64,000 nucleotides of DNA, taken from contig NZ_CP142146.1 in the NCBI RefSeq assembly GCF_035918315.1, positions 62,001-126,000 on the forward strand, given 5' to 3'. The number at the start of each line of letters is the position of its first letter. The stretch's first letter is position 1. Origin of the DNA: Vagococcus jeotgali (GTDB taxonomy: Bacteria > Bacillota > Bacilli > Lactobacillales > Vagococcaceae). The translations under genes and the position numbers were made by a program. Below the pieces are notes generated by a model. That model was given only the letters and a program-made list of their open reading frames with translations. It searched no databases and was not told where the DNA came from. Positions 29,658-39,572 of the stretch are shown one piece after another.

Positions 29658-31535
29658 ATGAAGAAAAATATAATGAACCAGTTTCTTTTAGGAATAATAT
29701 TATTATCAAATATAATGCCACTAACAGTAATTGCTCAGGAAGAAGACACGGTTATAAAACATAATCATTCAACTGAAGAAGTATTATCGGACTCAACCTC
29801 TAGTTCAGATTTTATTATTCCAGAGTTGGAACAGACAGAATCTAGTGAGGTTATGGTAGAGGAGACAACAAAAGAGAATGAGGCATCTATAGATACAACT
29901 GACTCAGAAAACTTAAGTGACAGTACAGTTGTAAATGAGGAGTTATCAAGTACTCAACTAAAAGAATCAGATATAGAAGCAAAAATAACTTCTGATTTAG
30001 ATAATAATGCCGGAGTTAAAGTGACACCTTACGAACAGAGAATATACAAGAAAAATTGGGATATTTGGAACAAACCATATGTGTCAGGTGCTAAGTCAGT
30101 TGATAAATCTACAAAATATTTTGAACAAATAGTGACAGTAACTAGAGAAGCAAGCTCTAACAATACAGTCTATGTACTTATCAAGGTAGATAATAAAGAG
30201 ATAGGTTGGATTAATAAAGGTGCCATAGATTCTGTAGACCCACTATACACAAAAGAAGGTATATTGGTAGAAAACACATATAAATATATAACCAAAAATA
30301 ATTGGGATATTTGGAGTGAACCTTATAAGTCAGGTGTTAAAAAAGTTAAGAACACATCAGAGTATTTAAATGAGAAAGTTTTGTTTACTAGAAGAGCTAA
30401 GACGACATCAGGTACATATGTAAAAATATGGGTTTATCGTGATGGGAGATATCAATACATTGGGTGGTTGAATGAAACCGGGTTATCAAACTCTATTCCA
30501 GAAATTAATCAAATGTCGGGTGTTTTAATACCAAATACCTATGGAGAGATTCTTAAAAGTAATTGGGATATCTGGGAACGTCCATATAAACCAGGAACCA
30601 AATCTGTAGCAAATACAAGTAATTATAAAAATCAGACACTTTTATTTACGAGAAAGTCAGTGACTAATTCAGGTACTTATTATAAAATGTGGGCAAAGAA
30701 AAATGGAAGTTACCAATTCGTTGGTTGGGTATCTGATAAAGGGACAACATTATTAGATAAAATTGAATATAAAAAGTCAGTTTTAGTTCCTATGAAAAAA
30801 GTAAGCAAGAAAAATTGGACATTGTGGAATAGTCCATATGTATATGGATCCAAACAAAAAGGAAATTCTTCTACGTATTATGGGAAGAATGTACAAATTG
30901 TAGCTGAGGCAAAAACAAATTATGGTATTTACTATGAGATTACATCATTTGGAAAATCAATTGGATGGATAAATAAGGATGGATTAAGTGGTTTAGGTAA
31001 CGAGGTCATTGTTCCTTTGATTCAAGCTAACCAGATTAACACGGCTGGCTATGCACCTAGTGGTTGTGCTGCTTGTGCTGCCTATACAGTATTACATTCT
31101 AAAAATGTTGCAATGAATCGGAACTTAACATGGTTTTATAATAATCTACCTTTACATTCAAGTAATCCTGATTTAGGTCAGATTGGTAGTCCTTGGAATT
31201 ATAGTGAGTTTAAGGCAGTTATTTCTCCAGTAGGACTAAACAATTTTATGAAATCTCTAGGAGGAAATTCACAAAATATTACAGGACAATCAATGAGCTA
31301 TGTAAAAAAAGAGCTACAAATGGGAAATCCCGTTTTATTTTGGGGAAGAGTAGGTTTAAGTGATACATCTAACTCACTAACAACACACGTTATGATTTTT
31401 ACTGGATATAAAGATGGATATTATTTAGTGCAAGATCCAGCGCTAACTGGATCAAATCATAGGAGATGGTTTAGCGAGAAACGTGTCAATGATTATATGG
31501 CTATTAAAGGTCGTAAAATGGTAGTCGTGAGATAG
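29658..31535 (+). CDS. Secreted protein with four GW modules and a C39-like peptidase domain
   Basis: 625 residues. A signal peptide (MKKNIMNQFLLGIILLSNIM, cleavage likely near VIAQ-EE) is followed by an acidic Ser/Thr/Glu-rich linker to about residue 120. Four GW/SH3-like repeats start near residues 128, 208, 294 and 378, each with NWDIW or NWTLW and ending in GWI/GWL/GWV. The C-terminus (450-620) is a C39-like cysteine peptidase: YAPSGCAACAAYTVLHS, TTHVMIFTGYKDGYY, VQDPA. GW modules bind lipoteichoic acid in known proteins, so it is probably held at the cell surface. The start follows AAAGGAAGATAAG, one base after the TagF stop. Natural substrate unknown. Confidence 0.85.
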   Translation: MKKNIMNQFLLGIILLSNIMPLTVIAQEEDTVIKHNHSTEEVLSDSTSSSDFIIPELEQTESSEVMVEETTKENEASIDTTDSENLSDSTVVNEELSSTQLKESDIEAKITSDLDNNAGVKVTPYEQRIYKKNWDIWNKPYVSGAKSVDKSTKYFEQIVTVTREASSNNTVYVLIKVDNKEIGWINKGAIDSVDPLYTKEGILVENTYKYITKNNWDIWSEPYKSGVKKVKNTSEYLNEKVLFTRRAKTTSGTYVKIWVYRDGRYQYIGWLNETGLSNSIPEINQMSGVLIPNTYGEILKSNWDIWERPYKPGTKSVANTSNYKNQTLLFTRKSVTNSGTYYKMWAKKNGSYQFVGWVSDKGTTLLDKIEYKKSVLVPMKKVSKKNWTLWNSPYVYGSKQKGNSSTYYGKNVQIVAEAKTNYGIYYEITSFGKSIGWINKDGLSGLGNEVIVPLIQANQINTAGYAPSGCAACAAYTVLHSKNVAMNRNLTWFYNNLPLHSSNPDLGQIGSPWNYSEFKAVISPVGLNNFMKSLGGNSQNITGQSMSYVKKELQMGNPVLFWGRVGLSDTSNSLTTHVMIFTGYKDGYYLVQDPALTGSNHRRWFSEKRVNDYMAIKGRKMVVVR

Positions 31536-31555
31536 TTAGAGAGAAGGTGATGACA

Positions 31556-32359
31556 GTGTCTAAATATAGTATATCTATTTTGGGTAGTTGTGTTTCTAGA
31601 GATTTATTCAACAGCCATTTTGTTAGTAATTACGATGCACAATTTGAAGTATTAAGTGACCAACAGCATATGAGTATAATATCTTTAATGTCCCCTCCCT
31701 TGTCAAAAAATCTATCAGATATTTCAGGTGATATAACGACGTTTTATAAACACAATTTTCAACGAGACTTAAATAAAAATTACTTAGAAGAATTGAAGTA
31801 TAATCCACCAGAGTTTTTGTTGATAGATTTTTATACAGATGCTTTTTACGGAACAGTTGAAGAAAAAAGTGGCAGCTATATTACAAATAAGTTATGGCAG
31901 TACAAGAAATTAGGTTGTTATCGTGAGTTAGAAATAGGTAAAGAGTATTCAGTATACAATAATTCGCTTGAATTTATTGAGTTATGGAAAAACTATTTTG
32001 ATCTATTTATGGTGTTTATTAATGAATACTGTCCGAAGACTAAAATTATTATTAATAAGGCAAAGTTCGTTAATCGGTATCTAGATAGCAAGAAGGATAA
32101 GATGGTTACTATCTCAGATGTTACGGATGATAAGTGGAAAGCATTTCATATTGATCGTTTTAATATTATTTGGAATTTATTTGATACATATGCGATTGAA
32201 AAATATAATTTAGATTCAATTGATTTTGATATGAATACTTATTATGGTGACCCTTTTCATAAGTGGGGGCTATTCTATGTACATTATAATCAGGAATTTT
32301 ATAATGATACATATCAAAAATTATTAATCATTGCTGATAGGAGTAAATGTGAATGCTAA
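31556..32359 (+). CDS. DUF6270-like protein
   Basis: About 267 residues, cytoplasmic, no membrane segment. It begins SKYSISILGSCVSRDLFN; the ILGSCVSRD motif is the hallmark I associate with DUF6270 proteins, which often sit among capsule or teichoic-acid genes and look SGNH-hydrolase-like. Late D and H residues (YGDPFHKWG, FYVHYNQ) could complete such a site, but that is inference. GTG 31556 is chosen with GAGAAGG 8 bases upstream; ATG 31550 is an alternative. It lies between the GW protein and a lipoprotein and may modify the polymer made by the TagF fusion. Confidence 0.65.
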   Translation: MSKYSISILGSCVSRDLFNSHFVSNYDAQFEVLSDQQHMSIISLMSPPLSKNLSDISGDITTFYKHNFQRDLNKNYLEELKYNPPEFLLIDFYTDAFYGTVEEKSGSYITNKLWQYKKLGCYRELEIGKEYSVYNNSLEFIELWKNYFDLFMVFINEYCPKTKIIINKAKFVNRYLDSKKDKMVTISDVTDDKWKAFHIDRFNIIWNLFDTYAIEKYNLDSIDFDMNTYYGDPFHKWGLFYVHYNQEFYNDTYQKLLIIADRSKCEC

Positions 32360-32841
32360 AGCCTTTGGGAAATGTATTAATGATATTAGTTTGCTTTACT
32401 TTATTAAGTGCATGTAAAATTAGCGGTAAAAAGGAAGAAAGTTATTTAGAGGACTCTGTCTCTAAAAATGATTATTTTTTACCAGAAACTACAAAAGATA
32501 ATATCAGTACTAGTATCGGATCTGCTAATTTCGAGTTTAAAGTTACTCCAGATAACCCTGAAGTCATCATTAAAAATGAAGATGTAGAACATGTAGTCAT
32601 CGATGTTAAATTATCAGGTTTTTTAGAAGACGATTTATTCATTTATGTTGATGATATTTTGATAGAGCGAAGGAAAAATGATGCTAAAAATATTAGTATT
32701 CCTCTATCTAATATGGTTTTTGCAGTTACACCAGGACAACATGTTTTAACAATTTCTCAATATGAAAGTAATGATGAGGAAAACAAATTAATAAATAGTA
32801 TCTCGAAAAATTACAATGTGGTTTTTGAAAAAGAGAAGTGA
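32353..32841 (+). CDS. Small lipoprotein of the glycopolymer operon
   Basis: 162 residues. The N-terminus MLKPLGNVLMILVCFTLLSA ends in a lipobox (LLSAC), so the mature protein is lipid-anchored outside the membrane. The remainder is beta-rich and acidic (FEFKVTPDNPEVIIKNEDVE, LSGFLEDDLFIYVDD), with an immunoglobulin-like look but no motif I recognise. Its ATG overlaps the preceding gene by 7 bases, so the two are translationally coupled. It probably works with the GW/C39 protein at the surface. Function unknown. IS3 debris starts 40 bases after its stop. Confidence 0.75.
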   Translation: MLKPLGNVLMILVCFTLLSACKISGKKEESYLEDSVSKNDYFLPETTKDNISTSIGSANFEFKVTPDNPEVIIKNEDVEHVVIDVKLSGFLEDDLFIYVDDILIERRKNDAKNISIPLSNMVFAVTPGQHVLTISQYESNDEENKLINSISKNYNVVFEKEK

Positions 32842-32931
32842 TGACAAGAATATTTTATACTTAAAAAAGAGACTTTATGTAGTGCACCCCTAAAGTTAGA
32901 CCAAAAAATCTAACTTTAGGGGTGTATTTTT

Positions 32932-33017
32932 ATGACAAAATATGATTATAACTTTAAGGTTAAGGTTGTCCAAGAGTATCTTAGAGATGATGTTAGTTAC
33001 TCTGAATTGGCAACACT
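32932..33017 (+). pseudogene. IS150-type OrfA, N-terminal fragment
   Basis: Reads MTKYDYNFKVKVVQEYLRDD then VSYSELATLF and breaks off where the next element begins. It is the first helix-turn-helix of an IS150-type OrfA. The second half resumes near 35005; about 100 bases between are missing. Confidence 0.75.
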
Positions 33018-33074
33018 TTTCTGTACAAAAATTATAAGGTCTTTATTTTATTTAGATAGTTATTCTATGTTCTG

Positions 33075-33872
33075 CTAAATAGCCTGTTTCAACTCCCAAT
33101 CTAAACGGTAATTAATCGGGGATTGATAGCCAAGCTTGCCATGTTTTCTAAACTTGTTCCACCAATTGACATAATCCATTAACTCATATTGTAGTTCAAA
33201 CAATGAGTCAAAAGATTGTTGGTAAATAAACTCAATTTTAAAAGCTCGATAGGTTGCTTCTGCCACAGCGTTGTCATAGGAACAACCAGGACGTGATAAA
33301 GATCATTTTATCTGAAACACATCCAATAATTCATCAATACTTTGGTTATCAAATTCTTTTCCTCGGTCTGTATGAAAAATTTCAACATCATCTAATGGCT
33401 GTTTAATCGTTCCGATTGCCTGTAACACAAGATCCACAGATTTGTTAGGACCACTAGAATGCCCAACTATTTCTAGGTTGAACAAATCGAGAATAAAGCA
33501 GACATAATGCCACTTTTTGCCTACTTTAACATAGGTTAAATCTGTCACTAAAGCTTCCATAGGTTGCATTTTATCAAATTGACGTGATAAAACATTATCG
33601 ATTTTCTGTTCATTTTTACTCGTTGCTTGAGGCTTAAATTTCAGTGTTGTGTAGCTTGAAATGAAATTAAACTTATTCATGATTCGTCGTATCCTTCTTC
33701 TTGAAACAATTAATCCTTGATCGTTTAAATCATCTTTAATTCTTCTTGCTCCATAGGAGTTACGGCTATCTGTAAATGACTCAATGACTGCTTTTTCAAC
33801 AATAGCTTCTGATTTTTTTCTTTTGACTTCATAATAATAAGCCCCACGAGAAATTTCTAATTTTCGACACAT
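33075..33872 (-). pseudogene. IS3 OrfB of element C, one nonsense codon
   Basis: The N-terminal HTH_21 part (MCRKLEISRGAYYYEVKRKK) is followed by an rve integrase core with D in ALVTDLTYVKVG, D in FHTDRGKEFD, and the C-terminal part (AEATYRAFKIEFIYQQ, YVNWWNKFRKHGKLGYQSP). One TGA at about 33300 interrupts IK*SLSRPGCSYDNAVAE; the frame is otherwise open through it, so this is a point mutation, not a deletion. OrfB is normally made by -1 frameshifting from OrfA. Confidence 0.87.
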
Positions 33873-33899
33873 CGCTGATACACTATACTTCTTTTTGTT

Positions 33900-34204
33900 T
33901 TCCCTAACAACTTCTACTTTCGTCCGAATATCAGCGCCGCTTGCTTTAAAATATCATTCTCCATCATCAGTTCTTTATTTAGTTTTCGTCATTCACGCAA
34001 CTCTTTTTCTTCTGGTGTCAAATTATCTTTCTCTTTGAATGATCCTGACTGGTTATATTGTTTTACCCATTTATCAAAGGTTGATGGTGTCAGGTCATAT
34101 TCTCTTAAAATATCTTTTCTAGGTTTTCCTGATTTATACAGTTCCACCATTTGTTTCTTAAATGATTCTTTGAAGGTCCGTCTTGGTTTTCTGTTAGTTG
34201 TCAT
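33900..34204 (-). pseudogene. IS3 OrfA of element C, one nonsense codon
   Basis: Starts MTTNRKPRRTFKESFKKQMV with a helix-turn-helix (RKDILREYDLTPSTFDKWVK). A TGA at 33989 interrupts KELRE*RKLNKELMMEND; beyond it the frame continues to the normal end LKQAALIFGRK. The homologous OrfA at 34637 reads through the same place with a sense codon. Confidence 0.85.
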
Positions 34205-34309
34205 GAAATAAGCTCCTACTTTGTTTTTTATTAAGTATAAACACCTTATCTTTATTGTTCAACTAAGTGTAACCTATTCAGGTCGACTAGCTGTAAATAG
34301 TCGATTTAA

Positions 34310-34601
34310 TTTGTTTGGAGTCAATGATTGATTGGATGAACCTGAATAAACCTGAATAAACCTTAAAATAAGCTAATGTATACGTAGAATGCAAATTAAA
34401 TTTAGTCATAATTTGTTTAATCTTTTTCCTAGAAAGTTGAATATTTTTGTCTTGAAGTGATTTTTTTAATCGTCTTGTTCCATAACTTTGACGGTTATCA
34501 TAAAAAGCTTCTACCACTGATAATTCAATAGCGGGATCCACTAATTTTTCTTTATTTTTATAGTAGTAAGTTGCTCTTGAAATGCCTAAACAATGACACA
34601 T
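34310..34601 (-). pseudogene. IS3 OrfB of element B, N-terminal fragment
   Basis: Reads MCHCLGISRATYYYKNKEKL, then SYGTRRLKKSLQDKNIQLSR and MTKFNLHSTYTLAYF before running into repeated ACCTGAATAAACC sequence and unrelated codons near 34345. The integrase core is missing, so it is inactive. Confidence 0.8.
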
Positions 34602-34636
34602 CGCTGATATGGAATATTTATGTTTATTGTCAGTAA

Positions 34637-34927
34637 TTACTTGTCTTTTCGTCCAAATATCAGCGCTGCTTGCTTTAAAATATCATTTTCCATTTCTAAC
34701 GTTTTTAATTTTTTTCGCATTTCTTTTAGCTCTCTTTGTTCATCAGCCAAATTATCTTTTTCGCTAAAAGAATCAGATTGCGTTGATTGACGAATCCACT
34801 TATCAAATGCTGAAGGTGTTAACTCGTATTCTCTAATAATATCTATACGTGGCTTTCCAGCTCGATAAAGATCAACCATTTGTTGCTTAAATTCTTTGGT
34901 AAAAGTACGTCTTATTCGTTTTGACAT
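34637..34927 (-). CDS. IS3-family OrfA (element B), intact
   Basis: 96 residues: helix-turn-helix (RIDIIREYELTPSAFDKWIR) and a C-terminal leucine-zipper-like coiled coil (ELKEMRKKLKTLEMENDILK) ending QAALIFGRKDK. The frame is complete with its own start. OrfA alone binds the IS ends but cannot transpose, and its OrfB partner is truncated, so any expressed protein would be only a potential inhibitor. Confidence 0.8.
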   Translation of the reverse strand: MSKRIRRTFTKEFKQQMVDLYRAGKPRIDIIREYELTPSAFDKWIRQSTQSDSFSEKDNLADEQRELKEMRKKLKTLEMENDILKQAALIFGRKDK

Positions 34928-35004
34928 GAAAAATTCTTCCAGTGTGTTTTCTTATAATTATCACACCTTAATTTTTCTGTCTAGTCAAGGGTAACTTACC
35001 CACT

Positions 35005-35394
35005 GTTAAAAAAGATAAAACTTACTCTATTCAATTTAAATTAAATGCGATAGAGTTATATCTATCAAGTAAGAAAACCTATCAAGAAACCGCTAATGCC
35101 TTAAATATGAACAACTTTTCTCTTATCGCGAATTGGTTAAGGCAATTTAAAGAAAAAGGGATCGATGGGCTTTCTAGAATGAAAGGTCGTCCACCAAAAA
35201 TGTCTAAAGATAAAACGAATGATTTAACCAAATCAGATAAAGCTAAAATTAAAGAATTAGAATCACAGTTACTTACGCTAGAAATAGAGAATGCTTATTT
35301 AAAAGAATTGAGGAAGCTAAGAAAGCAGGAAGAAAAACAACGAATGAAACTATCTCGTCCATCATCTTTAGCCTCCGAAGAAAATTCAAATTAA
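35005..35394 (+). pseudogene. IS150-type OrfA, C-terminal fragment
   Basis: Continues the OrfA begun at 32932: KTYSIQFKLNAIELYLSSKK (second helix-turn-helix), NNFSLIANWLRQFKEKGIDG, then a coiled coil (KIKELESQLLTLEIENAYLK) and the normal end. A few codons of OrfB (FKLTDLLATINFRLKMAM) follow, then the right terminal repeat, so nearly all of OrfB has been deleted. Confidence 0.8.
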
Positions 35395-35530
35395 CCGATC
35401 TTCTTGCGACCATTAATTTTCGGCTAAAAATGGCAATGTAAGAACATAAAAAAGGAGTAGATTTCTCTACTCCGAAAAGGTCTAACTTTTAGCGTTCACT
35501 ACACTTCGATAGATTTTATAGGTTTTTAAT

Positions 35531-36307
35531 TTAAAAAATCAACTGCCAACCATTATACAAATTAACAACTAATACAAAAATAATAACGCCTTGATAAATA
35601 TGTCTCACTATAGAATCTGGTAATCTCCCGCTTAAACTCGCTCCTAAAAAACCACCAATGATAGCTGAAGGAATAATGTAGTAGAGCATAGTCAAATCGT
35701 ATCCTACCAAAGACCCACCTAAAATAATCGTTAAAATCTTAGCTAATTGAGAAAAGAATATAATAATAATTGAGTAAACAGTCGCATCTTTGATAGGAAA
35801 ACTAAATAGCATCATCAAAATAGCCACATTAATTGGCCCACCACCAATACCTAGAAGACTAGCTAAAAAGCCAAGAAACCATCCAATCAAAATAAGTACT
35901 AAGGGATTTGATAAAGAATAATTTTTCCAGTGAGAGACACTATAAAAATAGGAAAATAAAAGAGTAATCACAGTTAAAATGATCTGTATAAGTTGTACTT
36001 CTTTATCACTTTGAAAGAGATGAAGTAAAAAGTCAAAAGCAATATTGCCTGTGATCCCTCCTAAAACTGATCCTAATGATAGAAGTAATGCGTTAGACCA
36101 ATTAATGTTGATCCCATTTTTAACTTGCTTATATGTGGATATAACAGACATGGTCAAAACAGCGACACTTGAATAAAAAGAAATAGCATAGAGAGGGTGA
36201 AAATTAATTAAATCAAAAAGAGGTTTGATAATTACCCCGCCTCCCATACCAGAAATAGCTCCAATACTATTTGCGATAATAATGATAATAGCGTAAATAA
36301 ATCCCAT
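35531..36307 (-). CDS. TauE/SafE-family membrane transporter
   Basis: 258 residues, about eight hydrophobic segments in two halves, each with a glycine-rich motif (GAISGMGGGVIIKP near residues 17-30, and SLLGIGGGPINVA near 148-160), the hallmark of the TauE/SafE permease family. Members export or import sulfite, sulfoacetate or other small organosulfur anions; the substrate here is unknown. The ATG at 36307 follows AAAAGGTGACAAG. Single gene, divergent from the alpha-glucoside operon, 3' end next to IS3 debris. Confidence 0.88.
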   Translation of the reverse strand: MGFIYAIIIIIANSIGAISGMGGGVIIKPLFDLINFHPLYAISFYSSVAVLTMSVISTYKQVKNGININWSNALLLSLGSVLGGITGNIAFDFLLHLFQSDKEVQLIQIILTVITLLFSYFYSVSHWKNYSLSNPLVLILIGWFLGFLASLLGIGGGPINVAILMMLFSFPIKDATVYSIIIIFFSQLAKILTIILGGSLVGYDLTMLYYIIPSAIIGGFLGASLSGRLPDSIVRHIYQGVIIFVLVVNLYNGWQLIF

Positions 36308-36484
36308 CTTGTCACCTTTTTTCTAAATTGTTTACCTCCATATTATGTTAAATAGTAAAAATAAGCAAGGTTTATTATAAGTTAATCAAGCTAACCCCAC
36401 TTCTTTAGAAATGATGGAATTTTTCCCAGCCTTTGACACTAAGTATCTAGTAAATGATATTAATTTCTAAAGGCGTGTCACATA

Positions 36485-36513
36485 TTGAATAGAAAGCGTT
36501 TTAGATATATATT
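36485..36513 (+). promoter_or_regulatory. Promoter with internal cre, alpha-glucoside operon
   Basis: TTGAAT (36485-36490), 17 bases, TATATT (36508-36513). TAGAAAGCGTTTTAGA (36490-36505) lies between the boxes and closely fits cre, so CcpA should block this promoter when a preferred sugar is present. Confidence 0.8.
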
Positions 36514-36549
36514 TTGTATATCAACAAATGAAAGGGGTTGCACATAAAT

Positions 36550-38145
36550 ATGATGGAAAAAGTTCAACGGTTTGGTGGTGCAATGTTTACACCTGTTCTT
36601 TTATTCTCATTTTCAGGTTTGATGGTATCACTGGCTATTATTTGTAAAAATCCATTGCTAGTTGGAAGTATCGCTAACGATGGAACAGTTTGGTTTAATA
36701 GTTGGTCCATTATTGAGAATGGAGCCTGGACAGTTTTTAACCAAATGGAATTATTATTTGTGATTGGTTTACCAATTGGTCTTGCTAAAAAAGCGAATGC
36801 AAGAGCAGTCATGGAGGCTTTCGTCATTTATCTAACTTTCCAATACTTCGTCAGTGGTATGTTGGAATATTTTGGTTCATTTTTTGGAGTGGATTTCACT
36901 CAAGAGGTAGGCGGAGTTAGTGGTTTGAAAATGATTGCAGGTATTAAGACACTTGATACAGGAATTATTGGTGCAATTGTTATTTCTGGTTTGGTCGTCT
37001 ATATCCATAATCGGTTCTTCGACACGAAATTACCAGATTTTCTAGGAATTTTCCAAGGATCATCTTTAGTTGTGATTATCGGATTTTTCGTGATGTTACC
37101 CATTGCATTTATCACAGCATTCTTTTGGCCGAAACTTCAAATGGGGATTAACTCCACACAAGTTTTCTTAGCCAATGCTGGTGTCATCGGAGTATTTATT
37201 TACACTTTCTTAGAGCGGATACTTATTCCAACAGGCTTGCATCACTTTGTTTATTCGCCATTTGTTTATGGTCCAGCTGTTGTACCAGAGGGAATCACAA
37301 AAGCATGGATAGGTCATTTAAACGAGTATGCTTCTATGACAACACCGCTTAAAGAATTGTTCCCTGAAGGTGGGTTTGCTCTTCATGGAAATGGTAAAAT
37401 GTTTGGTTCATTAGGTATTGCTGCAGCATTTTACGCAACATCTTTAAAAGAAAATAAGCAAAAAGTATTATCTATTCTAGTACCAGTTACACTAACAGCC
37501 TTTTTAGCTGGGATTACTGAACCATTAGAATTTACATTCTTATTTATTTCACCATTGTTATTTGTGATACATGCACTCTTGTCAGCGTTAATGGCTGCAA
37601 CGATGTATGCCTTTGGTGTTGTTGGTGATATGGGTGGTGGTTTCTTAGATTTACTAGCTAAAAACTGGATTCCATTATTTGCTAATCATAAAGTAGAGAT
37701 ATTTACACAATTAATTATAGGATTATTGTTCTCGGCTATTTATTTCTTTATCTTTAGATTTTTGATAATCAAGATGGACTTACCAACACCAGGTAGAGAA
37801 TTAGAAAAAGAAGGCGTTCAATTATTCACTAAAAAAGATTACAAAGAAAAACAAGCTAATCAAAAAGGAAATACTACATCTGCAGTCAGCGGTGAGACAA
37901 ATCAGTATTTAGATAAGGCTGCTATTTATCTAGAAGCTTTAGGTGGGGCTGATAATATTGAAAAAGTGACTAATTGTGCGACTAGGTTAAGAGTGACTGT
38001 TCACGATGATAGTTTAGTCGGCAATGATGCTTTGTTTAGAGAAGGTGGTGCCCACGGGGTTGTTCGTAATGGAAAAGCCCTTCAAGTTATTGTTGGTTTA
38101 TCTGTTCCTCAAGTAAGAGAGCAGTTTGAAAAATTATTAGGTTAA
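36550..38145 (+). CDS. Alpha-glucoside (maltose-type) PTS EIICB
   Basis: About 531 residues. The EIIC membrane domain (1-420) has GLPIGLAKKANARAVMEAF, LERILIPTGLHHFVYSPF and GITEPLEFTF, as in glucose/maltose-type EIIC. After a linker, the EIIB domain carries the phospho-cysteine in VTNCATRLRV near residue 476. It takes up and phosphorylates maltose or a similar alpha-glucoside. No EIIA domain is fused; a separate EIIA is encoded at 40789. The start at 36550 (or 36553) is 12 bases after AAAGGGG; an in-frame TTG at 36538 touches that site and is unlikely. The GH4 gene follows after 39 bases. Confidence 0.92.
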   Translation: MMEKVQRFGGAMFTPVLLFSFSGLMVSLAIICKNPLLVGSIANDGTVWFNSWSIIENGAWTVFNQMELLFVIGLPIGLAKKANARAVMEAFVIYLTFQYFVSGMLEYFGSFFGVDFTQEVGGVSGLKMIAGIKTLDTGIIGAIVISGLVVYIHNRFFDTKLPDFLGIFQGSSLVVIIGFFVMLPIAFITAFFWPKLQMGINSTQVFLANAGVIGVFIYTFLERILIPTGLHHFVYSPFVYGPAVVPEGITKAWIGHLNEYASMTTPLKELFPEGGFALHGNGKMFGSLGIAAAFYATSLKENKQKVLSILVPVTLTAFLAGITEPLEFTFLFISPLLFVIHALLSALMAATMYAFGVVGDMGGGFLDLLAKNWIPLFANHKVEIFTQLIIGLLFSAIYFFIFRFLIIKMDLPTPGRELEKEGVQLFTKKDYKEKQANQKGNTTSAVSGETNQYLDKAAIYLEALGGADNIEKVTNCATRLRVTVHDDSLVGNDALFREGGAHGVVRNGKALQVIVGLSVPQVREQFEKLLG

Positions 38146-38169
38146 TAAAATAAATATATAATAAATTAA

Positions 38170-39516
<1,347 letters not shown>

Positions 39517-39521
39517 TGTGC

Positions 39522-39566
39522 TACCTCCCTTTTATGATTGGGGTATAATGAAAATAAAGGGGAGGT
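39522..39566 (+). promoter_or_regulatory. Hairpin covering the ribosome binding site of the RpiR gene
   Basis: ACCTCCCTTT (39523-39532) can pair with AAAGGGGAGGT (39556-39566) with one bulged base, which would hide GGGGAGG, the ribosome site for the gene at 39573. TATAAT lies in the loop (39544-39549) but has no matching -35. It may act as attenuator or terminator between GH4 and the regulator. Confidence 0.45.
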
Positions 39567-39572
39567 TATTTT

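Larger units (their letters stand above)
33030..34275 (-). mobile_element. IS3-family element C, nearly complete but inactivated
   Basis: It carries a full OrfA and OrfB on the minus strand, each with one in-frame TGA. The left end lies near 34270 (GGTTACACTTAGTTGAACAA on the complement); the right end near 33030 is not clearly readable. It sits inside element B, whose OrfB it truncates. Confidence 0.7.
34287..34995 (-). mobile_element. IS3-family element B, 3'-truncated
   Basis: Left end near 34995 (GTTACCCTTGACTAGACAGA on the complement), related to the end of element C. It has a complete OrfA and only the beginning of OrfB, cut by element C. It is inserted in the IS150-type OrfA. Confidence 0.75.
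32880..35501 (+). mobile_element. IS3-family (IS150-type) remnant with two other IS3 elements inside
   Basis: Outer ends TAGTGCACCCCTAAAGTTAG (32880) and the complement TAGTGAACGCTAAAAGTTAG (35501) match at most positions, both continuing ACC. Between them are the start of an OrfA, then two other IS3 elements on the minus strand, then the rest of this OrfA. OrfB is gone. The left end folds into a hairpin (ACCCCTAAAGTTAGA and its complement). All elements are decayed. Confidence 0.8.
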
